From NCBI RefSeq assembly GCF_051414055.1, contig NZ_JBLKNX010000013.1, forward strand, positions 1-64,000: DNA of 64,000 nucleotides, in the 5' to 3' direction. Below, piece after piece: positions 57,684 through 64,000 of this stretch. Under the pieces are notes generated by a model. The model was not told where the DNA came from. It worked only from the letters and a program-made list of their open reading frames with translations, and ran no database searches. Source of the stretch: Halosimplex halobium (GTDB lineage Archaea; Halobacteriota; Halobacteria; Halobacteriales; Haloarculaceae). Position numbers and translations under genes: made by a program. How positions within the stretch are numbered: the first letter of the stretch is position 1; the number at the start of each line of letters is the position of its first letter.

Positions 57684-57781
57684 CCTACCGACTACCCCAC
57701 AGGTTCGGCGGGAAGCACCTTGTGCCCTTCGGGGTGAACGGGGACGCCGGGAGTACCGGGGACGAAACCCGGCATCGTCGG

Positions 57782-58048
57782 TCACCTCGCATACTGGTTC
57801 GATCCCTCGGCGTCGAACTCGGGGCGGTCCGGGTCGTCTGTCGCCGACGCGGCGGCCGCGCTCAGCTCCGTCGAGAGCGCGAACAGCGCCCGCTCGTGTG
57901 CGCCCTTCGAGCGGTGGACCGCCGTCGGCGTGACCGCCATACCGTCGTAGTCGTCGAACGTACCCGTCGGGAGCTCGCGCTCCTCCTCGAACTCGCGACG
58001 GACCAGCGCGAACAGCGCGTGCAGGTAGAGTGATTCGCGTTTTCGCAT
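57782..58048 (-). CDS. UPF0058 family protein
   Basis: The 88-residue protein has the UPF0058 pattern: MRKRESLYLHALFALVRREFEE, then YDGMAVTPTAVHRSKGAHERALFALSTEL. It is conserved in haloarchaea with unknown function; the conserved His residues (H10, H45, H51) are spaced for metal or nucleotide contact. It is monocistronic or in a short operon with the HTH_10 gene downstream. Confidence 0.78.
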   Translation of the reverse strand: MRKRESLYLHALFALVRREFEEERELPTGTFDDYDGMAVTPTAVHRSKGAHERALFALSTELSAAAASATDDPDRPEFDAEGSNQYAR

Positions 58049-58241
58049 GGGTGGATGTGGACGGGCCCCGCGCCGTCGCGTCCGTGTGGGGCCGGGGGCG
58101 CGAGGCCGGGAATGGGGTGGGGTGGGATACGGTCGGACCGATTCCGCCCGGGTGCTCGGTCCGGAGGAGACGAAGGACGGGACGGATGAAAAACGAATAC
58201 CTGATTACTGCGGTCCGCCGCCCTCGGGGAGTAGGCGGCCT

Positions 58242-59099
58242 CTACTCCGGTAGCGACCGCTCGGCCGGCGGGTCGAGCAGCGTCGCGCCCGTCGGGTCGA
58301 TCCGGCAGACCGTCGGGTCGTAGCCCGCGTCCGTCAGCCCGGTGTCCAGCGCGACGACCGTCCGCCCGAGCATCCCCATCGTCGCCTCGCCGCCCGCCTC
58401 GGCCACGTCGGTCACCACCTCGTACACCCGGTCGGGCAGCAGCTCCGCCTCCCGGGCGAACTGCCGGGAGGCCCCCAGCAGCCGCTCCAGGGTCGGCTCC
58501 TCGACGAGCCGCGAGAGCGCCCGCTCGCCCGCCGTCGAGATGGGGTCGGTGTCGCCGCCGATCACGTCGCTCGTCGACAGCTCGCCGAAGGTCTGGAACT
58601 CGACCCGGGAGCGGGCCGGCACCGCGTCCATCCGGTTGTGCTGGGGGCTGCCCGGCTCCAGCCGGACCGGCACGCCGCCGTGGAGTTGCCCGACCACGTC
58701 GCCCAGGCCGGTCCCGGCCTGGACCTCCGCGCCGTGGGCCACCGTCGCGAGCTCGTACGTCGAGAGCCGCCGGTCCAGCAGGTCGTTGGTCGCCAGCGCC
58801 GCCCCGAGCGCCATCGCGCCGGAGACGCCGAAGCCCGACCCGACCGGCAGGTCCGTCACCCCGCGGACCGCGACGGTCGCCTCTAACGCCGCGAGCACGC
58901 GCTCGACCGCCTCGATCTCGACGGTCTCGCCGTTCAGCGTCACCTCGGTCGCGTCGGCGCGTCGCACCGTCACGGTCACGCCCTCCGAGAGCGCCAGCCC
59001 CGCGCCGCGCGACCCCGCCTTCGTCGGGTCGTCGTCTCGGTCGACGGTGAAAAAGCCCGTCACGTGCCCGGGGACGAACGCCCGTGCCACCGCTGTCAT
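58242..59099 (-). CDS. Pantoate kinase (GHMP family)
   Basis: The 285-residue protein is an archaeal pantoate kinase: FVPGHVTGFFTVDRDDDPTKAGSRGAG (about 8-34), the GHMP ATP loop LPVGSGFGVSGAMALGAALA (about 84-103), and VAHGAEVQAGTGLGDVVGQLHGGVPVR (about 119-145). It phosphorylates pantoate to 4-phosphopantoate, the substrate of the ligase at 56129. This two-enzyme route is specific to archaea. The start is ATG 59099. The two CoA genes are split by the regulator and UPF0058. Confidence 0.92.
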   Translation of the reverse strand: MTAVARAFVPGHVTGFFTVDRDDDPTKAGSRGAGLALSEGVTVTVRRADATEVTLNGETVEIEAVERVLAALEATVAVRGVTDLPVGSGFGVSGAMALGAALATNDLLDRRLSTYELATVAHGAEVQAGTGLGDVVGQLHGGVPVRLEPGSPQHNRMDAVPARSRVEFQTFGELSTSDVIGGDTDPISTAGERALSRLVEEPTLERLLGASRQFAREAELLPDRVYEVVTDVAEAGGEATMGMLGRTVVALDTGLTDAGYDPTVCRIDPTGATLLDPPAERSLPE

Positions 59100-59162
59100 A
59101 CTCGCCCGTCGGCGCGGCGCCGGTAATGCGTTTCGCCCTCGGCCCGCCGCGACGGGGCCGGC

Positions 59163-59675
59163 TCAGGCCCTGTCCGGCTCGCGGTCGCGGTCGCGCTCGT
59201 GGCTGGGTTCGTACTCGTCGACCCGCTCGCGTCCGTCGGCACGGTCGCGTTCGCGGTCCTCGGTCTCGGTGGCGAGGAACGTCTCGGCGTCGTCGACCGA
59301 TTCGGTCTCCAGCAGGCGCTCGACGCGGCGTTCGAACTCGACATCGTCGATCTCCCCGGCGGCGTAGCGCGCCCGCAGTTCCGCCAGCGCGTCGTCGGTC
59401 TCGGCGTCGCGATTCCGGTCGCGGCGCCACTCGGACCCGCCGCGTCCGTGCTCGTGCTCGCGCTCGCGGTCCCGCCTGGACTCGTAGTACTTCGCCAGCG
59501 CGACCGCCAGCGGCATCCCGCCGCCGAAGCCCACGGGGAAGGCCACCCAGAAGTAGTCGACGCCAAGGAACATGAGCGAGAAGGCGACGCCCAGCGTCAG
59601 GAAGGTGACGGCGCCGGTCGCGACGCCGACGAGCGTGTCTTCCTCGTCGGCGTCGTGGTCCGATTCCGCGGCCAT
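59163..59675 (-). CDS. SHOCT-domain membrane protein
   Basis: The 170-residue protein has two N-terminal membrane spans (about 15-37 and 40-60), a charged linker with ESRRDREREHEHGRG, a SHOCT domain (about 94-122; DALAELRARYAAGEIDDVEFERRVERLLE) and a highly charged, disordered C terminus rich in Arg/Asp/Glu. SHOCT helices mediate oligomerisation. Similar proteins are common in haloarchaea; the function is unknown. Confidence 0.72.
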   Translation of the reverse strand: MAAESDHDADEEDTLVGVATGAVTFLTLGVAFSLMFLGVDYFWVAFPVGFGGGMPLAVALAKYYESRRDREREHEHGRGGSEWRRDRNRDAETDDALAELRARYAAGEIDDVEFERRVERLLETESVDDAETFLATETEDRERDRADGRERVDEYEPSHERDRDREPDRA

Positions 59676-59770
59676 ATCGGCCCGACGGACGCCCGATATT
59701 TGTATCTACCTCGGCGCGGTCGGTGGCGGCACCGACGGAACCCTCCAGCCGCGGTCGGCGACCCACAGAG

Positions 59771-59798
59771 TTATTGTATACGATGGGAGACAACGTAT
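59771..59798 (+). promoter_or_regulatory. Promoter of the antitoxin/PIN-like operon
   Basis: TTATTGTATA (59771-59780) lies about 25 nt before the chosen ATG at 59804, fitting a leaderless mRNA. Short inverted arms ATACG (59778-59782) and CGTAT (59794-59798) could be an autoregulatory operator for the antitoxin. Confidence 0.4.
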
Positions 59799-59803
59799 CG
59801 AGT

Positions 59804-60106
59804 ATGCCGTCAGTCAGCGCGCGCCTCCCCAGCGAGGAGAAGGAGGAACTGGACGCCGTCGCCGAACTGCTCGACGAGGACCGCTCGACGACGATCCGGA
59901 AGGCCCTGCGGGAGGGGCTGGCCGAGCTGCGGGTCCGCCGCGCAGTCGAGCGCTACCAGACCGGCGACGCCTCCGTCGCCGAGGCCGCCCGCATCGCGGG
60001 CGTCTCGCTGGGCGAGTGGCTCGAGATCGCCCACGAGCGCAACCTCACCACCCAGCTGGCCGCCGAGGACCTGAGCGACGACGCCTACACCGCCCAGCAG
60101 CTGTGA
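59804..60106 (+). CDS. Antitoxin with RHH-like/UPF0175-type fold
   Basis: The 100-residue protein begins MPSVSARLPSEEKEELDAVAELLDEDRSTTIRKALREGL, a ribbon-helix-helix-like DNA-binding start, followed by a UPF0175-like helix-turn-helix (VAEAARIAGVSLGEWLEIAHERNL, about 58-81). The start at 59804 fits the TATA spacing; ATG 59783 is also in frame. Its stop overlaps the GTG of the PIN-like gene (GTGA), so it forms a toxin-antitoxin operon. Confidence 0.78.
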   Translation: MPSVSARLPSEEKEELDAVAELLDEDRSTTIRKALREGLAELRVRRAVERYQTGDASVAEAARIAGVSLGEWLEIAHERNLTTQLAAEDLSDDAYTAQQL

Positions 60107-60618
60107 CACGCATCTACGTCGGTCCGACGACGCTGTACGCGCTCGGGCAGGTCGGCGAGCTGGACCTTCTGGAGAGTTTCGACGGTCGGCTCGTCGTCCC
60201 CGACGTGGTCGAACGGCAGGTGACGACCGAGCCCGCCCGGAGCGCGCTGGAGGGGTTTCTCGAGGAGACCGACGTGTCGACGGCGGTCCCGGACGCGGCC
60301 CACGAGCAGGCCGTCGAGGTCGTCGGCATCGAGGACGGCACCCACGAGGCGGCGATGCTCGCGGGCGTTATCGCCCACGCCGACCCGAACGACCGCCACG
60401 CCGTCGCCGTCGTCTCCGAGGACCGCCGCGTCCGCCGGCTCGCAGAGGGGCTGGGCGGCGCAGTCACGAGCAGTTTCGGCGTCGTCGCCCGCGCCGCCGC
60501 CGACGACAAGTACCTCTCCCGCTCGCAGGCCCGGCGGATAATCCGCCGCATCGACGCCAACGGCATCCAGATGACCGGGGAGATGCGGTCGCAGGCGGTC
60601 GGCGCGGTCGGGGACTGA
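60103..60618 (+). CDS. PIN-like toxin partner with altered active-site start (DUF3368-like)
   Basis: The 171-residue protein matches PIN-like toxins of UPF0175/DUF3368 pairs: a first strand IYVGPTTLYALGQVGEL, then VVPDVVERQVT (about 31-41), HEAAMLAGVIAH and VSEDRRVRRLAEGLGGAVTSSFGVVARA (about 105-132). The usual first Asp (VDTSAL-like) is Gly5 here, so catalysis may be weaker or replaced. It starts with GTG overlapping the antitoxin stop. The C terminus has a basic RRIIRRIDANGIQM helix. Confidence 0.72.
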   Translation: MTRIYVGPTTLYALGQVGELDLLESFDGRLVVPDVVERQVTTEPARSALEGFLEETDVSTAVPDAAHEQAVEVVGIEDGTHEAAMLAGVIAHADPNDRHAVAVVSEDRRVRRLAEGLGGAVTSSFGVVARAAADDKYLSRSQARRIIRRIDANGIQMTGEMRSQAVGAVGD

Positions 60619-60744
60619 GCGGCGGCGCCGGTGCTCGGAGTCGGGTCGTCGACGCGACGGGGACGTTTTGCCGGGCTAGTCCGGGGTCACCCCCGCATAG
60701 TTCGGCATCACCTACTACCGGATCCGCGCCGAAGGGGTGGACGT

Positions 60745-61581
60745 ATGCCACCAGTGACTCCGACCGCCGTCGTGCTCCAGGCGACCCAGTCAGAGGTGTT
60801 CGAGCAGATCAACAACGACCTGCTGCTGTCGTCGTCGCTGTGGGCGAACATCGCGCTGGCGGGGCTGTCGATACTGCTGTTCGTGTACATGGGCCGGAAC
60901 GTCGAGGGGACGCGCGCGAAACTCATCTGGGGCGCGACGCTGATGATCCCGCTGGTCTCGATATCGAGTTACACGGCGCTGGTATCGGGGCTGACAGTCG
61001 GATTCATCGAGATGCCGGCCGGGCACGCGCTGGCCGGCGAGGAGGTGCTGAGTCAGTGGGGACGATATCTGACGTGGGCGCTGTCGACGCCGATGATTCT
61101 GCTCGCGCTGGGGCTGCTGGCCGACGTGGACCTGGGTAGCCTGTTCACGACCGTCGTGGCCGACATCGGGATGTGCATCACCGGACTCGCCGCGGCGCTG
61201 ATCACCTCTTCGTACGCACTCCGCTGGGTGTTCTACGGCATCAGCTGTGCGTTCTTCGTGGTGGTCCTGTACGCCGTCCTCGTCGAGTGGCCACAGTCGG
61301 CGACAGCCGCGGGGACCGACGAGATATTCGGCACGCTGCGTGCGCTGACGGTCGTGCTGTGGCTCGGCTATCCGATCATCTGGGCGGTCGGCGTCGAGGG
61401 ACTGGCCCTGGTCGAATCGGTCGGGCTGACCTCGTGGGGCTACTCCCTGCTCGATATCGGCGCGAAGTACCTCTTCGCGTTCCTGTTGTTGCGGTGGGTC
61501 GCCGCCAACCAGGACGTGGTCGAGACCGCCGGCCTCGGGACCGACACAGCGAGCGGCGCCGCGGCGGTCGACGACGACTGA
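60745..61581 (+). CDS. hop: Halorhodopsin, light-driven chloride pump
   Basis: The 278-residue retinal protein has seven membrane helices. Helix C reads RYLTWALSTPMILLALG (107-123): T110 and S114 replace the proton-acceptor Asp85 and Thr89 of bacteriorhodopsin, and A121 replaces Asp96, the halorhodopsin signature. R107 is kept, D237 matches bacteriorhodopsin D212, and K241 binds retinal. It pumps chloride inward under light. The start is ATG 60745; an earlier in-frame start would add an Arg-rich segment. Retinal would come from the Brp/Blh enzyme at 42350. Confidence 0.95.
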   Translation: MPPVTPTAVVLQATQSEVFEQINNDLLLSSSLWANIALAGLSILLFVYMGRNVEGTRAKLIWGATLMIPLVSISSYTALVSGLTVGFIEMPAGHALAGEEVLSQWGRYLTWALSTPMILLALGLLADVDLGSLFTTVVADIGMCITGLAAALITSSYALRWVFYGISCAFFVVVLYAVLVEWPQSATAAGTDEIFGTLRALTVVLWLGYPIIWAVGVEGLALVESVGLTSWGYSLLDIGAKYLFAFLLLRWVAANQDVVETAGLGTDTASGAAAVDDD

Positions 61582-61636
61582 CCCGCCGGGGCTCCGTCGG
61601 GCGTCTGTCGGGTTCGGTCGGCCCCGCGCTCCGTTC

Positions 61637-62287
61637 TCAGTTCCCTTCGGCGGCCTCGTAGAACTCGCCGTCGTCGAGCACGGGGTCGTCTTCGAGGAAC
61701 TCGACGCCCCGAGCGGTGGGTTCGACGCCCGTCTCCGCCTCGAATTCCGCCAGCAGGTCGCTGCCCCAGCCCATGCCGGCGACGGCGTCGAACGCGCCGA
61801 ACAGCTCGGTGAGCATCGGCGCCGGCGGCGCGTGGGCGAACGCCCGGAAGCGAAACCGGTGGGCCATCGCGAACCGGTAGAGCATGTCCTGGCCCGCGAG
61901 TCCGTCCGCGCCCTCGTACCGAGCTATCTCTTCCGGGCCGTCCTCGCCGTCCGACCGGTAGAGCACCGCCTCGGTGCAGGTCTCGGTCTCCGAGTCGAAC
62001 GTGCCGACCGCCGCCCGCTCCCACAGGTCGCCGCTCTCGACGAGCAGGCCAGGGACCGGCTCGTTCACGAGGGCGTAGCAGTACTCGGCGACCCACGCCA
62101 GGTCGACCGCCCGCTCGACCCCGTCGCCGTCGACCAGGTCGCCGTGGACGCACTCGTCGTCGTCGGGCACGTCCACCGGGTGGTGGTCGTCGAACCACGC
62201 GACCAGCGACTCGCGGGCCGCCCCGTCCGCGCACTCGAAGCTGTAGGCCGTCCACTCCACGGCCCCCGCTTCGGGACTGCCCCTCAA
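61637..62287 (-). CDS. Acidic haloarchaeal protein, unknown function
   Basis: The 216-residue, strongly acidic protein has repeated aromatic/acidic stretches (WTAYSFECADGAARESLVAWFDDHHPV, VAEYCYALVNEPVPGLLVESGDLWERA, LYRFAMAHRFRFRAFAHAPP). It shows no catalytic motif known to me. An alternative start is the GTG at 62260 (VEWTAYSF), which may be the true start because it lies where the regular pattern begins. The 3' end of the neighbouring AspRS gene is separated by a tandem repeat. Confidence 0.6.
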   Translation of the reverse strand: MRGSPEAGAVEWTAYSFECADGAARESLVAWFDDHHPVDVPDDDECVHGDLVDGDGVERAVDLAWVAEYCYALVNEPVPGLLVESGDLWERAAVGTFDSETETCTEAVLYRSDGEDGPEEIARYEGADGLAGQDMLYRFAMAHRFRFRAFAHAPPAPMLTELFGAFDAVAGMGWGSDLLAEFEAETGVEPTARGVEFLEDDPVLDDGEFYEAAEGN

Positions 62288-62315
62288 AAGCGTTTGCGCG
62301 AACGCCGCGGTTCGG

Positions 62316-62440
62316 CTACGGAGAGAGTCGCTGGCGACTCCGGACCGCTGCGAGATCGAGCGACACTACGGAGAGAGTCGCTGGCGACTCCGGACCGCTG
62401 CGAGATCGAGCGACTCTACGGAGAGAGTCGCTGGCGATCT
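62316..62440 (-). repeat. 50-bp tandem repeat, overlapping the aspS 3' end
   Basis: Unit starts at 62316, 62366 and 62416 (period 50 bp); the third is partial and contains the last codons and stop of aspS. Each unit begins CTACGGAGAGAGTCGCTGGCG and contains the self-complementary GAGTCGCTGGCGACTC. The first two units differ at one position near the end (CACT/CTCT). It looks like a duplication of the aspS end. Confidence 0.8.
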
Positions 62441-63720
62441 CGCGGGAACAGCACAGCCTCGCGGATGTTGCCCAGCCCGAGCATCGTCATGACGAGGCGC
62501 TCGCCGCCGAGGCCCCAGCCGGCGTGGGGCGGCATGCCGTACCTGAACATCTTGGTGTAGTAGTCGAACTGCTTGGGGTCCAGACCCTGCTGTTCGAACC
62601 CTTCGACGAGGTGGTCGTAGCGGTGTTCACGCTGGCCGCCGGAGACGAGCTCCATCGTCGGGTGCATCATGTCGAAGCCGGTCGACAGCTGCTCGTCGTC
62701 GTCGTGGTCCTTGATGTAGAACGGCTTGATCTCCGAGGGCCAGTCGGTGATGAAGTAGTGCTCGCCCACGTCCTGGCCGAGCGCGTGCTCGCCCTCGGTG
62801 GGGAGGTCGTCGCCCCAGACGAGCTGCTCGTCGAGTTCGCCCGTGGCGTTGATCCGCTCGATGGCCTCCTCGTAGGTGAGCCGCGGGAACTCGCCGTCGG
62901 GGACCTCGAACTCGTCGGCCAGGTCCAGGGTCTCGAGCTGCTCGGCGCAGTTCTCGGCGACGCCCTCGTAGGCGGCCTTCACGACGGTCTCGCAGGCGTC
63001 CATCGCCTCACGATGGTCGTAGAAGGCCGACTCGAAGTCGATGGAGGTCGCCTCGTTGAGGTGCCGGGGCGTGTTGTGCTCCTCGGCGCGGAAGATCGGG
63101 CCGATCTCGAAGACCCGCTCCAGCCCGGAGCCGACCATCAGCTGCTTGAACAGCTGGGGGCTCTGGTTCATGAACGCTTCCTGCCCGAAGTAGGTGATCG
63201 GGAACAGTTCCGTTCCGCCCTCCGTGCCGGTGGCGACGATCTTCGGCGTGTTGATCTCCGTGGCGTCCAGCTCGCGGAACGCCTCGCGGACCGAGCGGAG
63301 GACCTCCGCGCGGATCTCGAAGATGGCCTTGGTCTCCTCCTTGCGGAGGTCGAGGGTGCGGTTGTCCAGCCGGGTCGAGAGGTCGGCGTCGACCTTCCCG
63401 GAGGGGTCCAGGGGGAGCTCGGGGTCGGCCTCGGCGACCACGTCGAGCGAGTCGGGCGTGATCTCGACGCCGGTGGGCGCGCGGGGTTCCTCCTCCACGT
63501 CGCCGGTGATGGCGACGACGGACTCGCGGTGGACGCCCAGCCCCGTCTCGACGAGGTCGTCGTCCATCTCGTCTTTCTCGAACTTGACCTGGATCTTCCC
63601 GGTCGTGTCCCGGAGGATGAGGAAGGCGATGCCACCGAGGTCGCGGATCTCGTGGACCCAGCCGGCGACCGTGACGGTTTCGCCCGGCTCGGCTTCTGCC
63701 GTGTAGGTGCGGTCGTCCAT
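62416..63720 (-). CDS. aspS: Aspartyl-tRNA synthetase (archaeal, non-discriminating type likely)
   Basis: The 434-residue protein has an N-terminal OB-fold anticodon domain (about 1-105; VTVAGWVHEIRDLGGIAFLILRD) and a class II catalytic core with motif 2 FRAEEHNTPRHLNEATSID (about 211-229) and motif 3 GLGGERLVMTMLGLGNIREAVLFPRD (about 404-429). It charges tRNA-Asp; archaeal enzymes of this size can also charge tRNA-Asn when AsnRS is missing. The start is ATG 63720. The last codons form part of a 50-bp tandem repeat. Confidence 0.95.
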   Translation of the reverse strand: MDDRTYTAEAEPGETVTVAGWVHEIRDLGGIAFLILRDTTGKIQVKFEKDEMDDDLVETGLGVHRESVVAITGDVEEEPRAPTGVEITPDSLDVVAEADPELPLDPSGKVDADLSTRLDNRTLDLRKEETKAIFEIRAEVLRSVREAFRELDATEINTPKIVATGTEGGTELFPITYFGQEAFMNQSPQLFKQLMVGSGLERVFEIGPIFRAEEHNTPRHLNEATSIDFESAFYDHREAMDACETVVKAAYEGVAENCAEQLETLDLADEFEVPDGEFPRLTYEEAIERINATGELDEQLVWGDDLPTEGEHALGQDVGEHYFITDWPSEIKPFYIKDHDDDEQLSTGFDMMHPTMELVSGGQREHRYDHLVEGFEQQGLDPKQFDYYTKMFRYGMPPHAGWGLGGERLVMTMLGLGNIREAVLFPRDRQRLSP

Positions 63721-63838
63721 GTGAGTGGCTTTTGGTGGCCCCGACTTAAGAACAGCCCTTCCGGGTCAACCGGTCTCACCCCACCGAAAGGGATACCAGT
63801 CGGTGGCGGTGTCGCACGCCCGAAAAAATCGCGACGGT

Positions 63839-63982
63839 CTACGACTCGTCGCCGCCGTCGGTGAGGACCTCCACGTCCTCGCTGCCCTCCTCGTTGGCGA
63901 ATCCCGGCAGTTCGTCGTCGGTCTCCGCCTCCTCGTCCTCGGGTTCACGGTCCCAGACGCGCGAGGTGTATTCGTGGCACAT
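63839..63982 (-). CDS. Small acidic protein, unknown function
   Basis: The 47-residue frame starts MCHEYTSRVWDREPEDEEAE and ends DVEVLTDGGDES, with an ATG at 63982. It is very acidic after a Cys/His start, a pattern of small haloarchaeal proteins. The frame stays open to the window edge with no ATG or GTG upstream, so a longer version beyond 64000 cannot be excluded. It lies upstream of aspS. Confidence 0.5.
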   Translation of the reverse strand: MCHEYTSRVWDREPEDEEAETDDELPGFANEEGSEDVEVLTDGGDES

Positions 63983-64000
63983 GGTGTCACACCATCCGAT

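Noticed and set aside
60631..60744. Earlier start for halorhodopsin
   Set aside because: The extra 38 residues are Arg-rich and unlike an N terminus leading into helix A; ATG 60745 gives the usual length and residue offset.

Overview
The window is chromosomal DNA from an extremely halophilic archaeon (class Halobacteria). The base composition is very GC-rich and the predicted proteins are strongly acidic. The gene content is diagnostic: 20S proteasome alpha and beta subunits, a group II chaperonin, membrane-anchored LonB, Pth2, archaeal NadM, pantoate kinase plus 4-phosphopantoate-beta-alanine ligase, a halorhodopsin, a Brp/Blh-type retinal synthase, UPF0058 and bacterio-opsin-activator-type regulators. 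Many genes have a TATA-like box about 25-30 nt before the start codon, as expected for leaderless haloarchaeal transcripts. No rRNA, tRNA or CRISPR array was found.

Layout. 1-3.1 kb: end of a membrane-protein operon, an internally deleted IS200/IS605-type element (434-1061), an AbrB/PIN toxin-antitoxin pair and two membrane proteins. 3.1-11 kb: an FeS-type photolyase homologue, an amidohydrolase, a lipoprotein and HyuA/HyuB. 11.8-20.7 kb: a DUF7109-like protein, a nucleoside hydrolase, a CoA-type Nudix hydrolase, an alkyltransferase-like protein without the catalytic Cys, a CPBP protease, LonB, NadM and an APC permease. 20.9-29.2 kb: protein quality control (chaperonin, psmA-psmB, pth2) mixed with an amidohydrolase, a glycosyltransferase, a methyltransferase and a PPOX protein. 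29.3-34.7 kb: a GH43 glycosidase, a dCTP deaminase interrupted by a 479-residue intein, an HTH-ThiN regulator and a methyltransferase. 34.7-40.6 kb: a GT87-like membrane glycosyltransferase, a membrane-tethered winged-helix protein between exported proteins, and small zinc-type proteins. 40.6-45.8 kb: carotenoid desaturase, Brp/Blh, a SagB-like double nitroreductase and a repeat protein. 46-50 kb: a divergent micro-gene pair, thi4 and thiR sharing a two-operator promoter region, and a lipoprotein metalloprotease. 50.3-56.1 kb: the complete overlapping hutU-G-I-H histidine degradation operon. 56.1-59.1 kb: CoA biosynthesis genes around an HTH_10 regulator and UPF0058. 59.2-64 kb: a SHOCT protein, an antitoxin/PIN-like pair, halorhodopsin, a hypothetical protein, AspRS and a small acidic protein.

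Two systems link separate genes. Carotenoid desaturase and Brp/Blh (40.6-43.4 kb) would support retinal supply for the halorhodopsin at 60.7 kb. Thi4 and ThiR form a thiamine circuit with matching candidate operators.

The most unusual signal is a dispersed, non-coding, palindrome-rich intergenic element present four times (about 9.05, 11.06, 24.1 and 46.4 kb, in both orientations). It has a compensatory-changing two-part hairpin and a tail built from 57-bp units in variable number. I do not recognise it as a known element.
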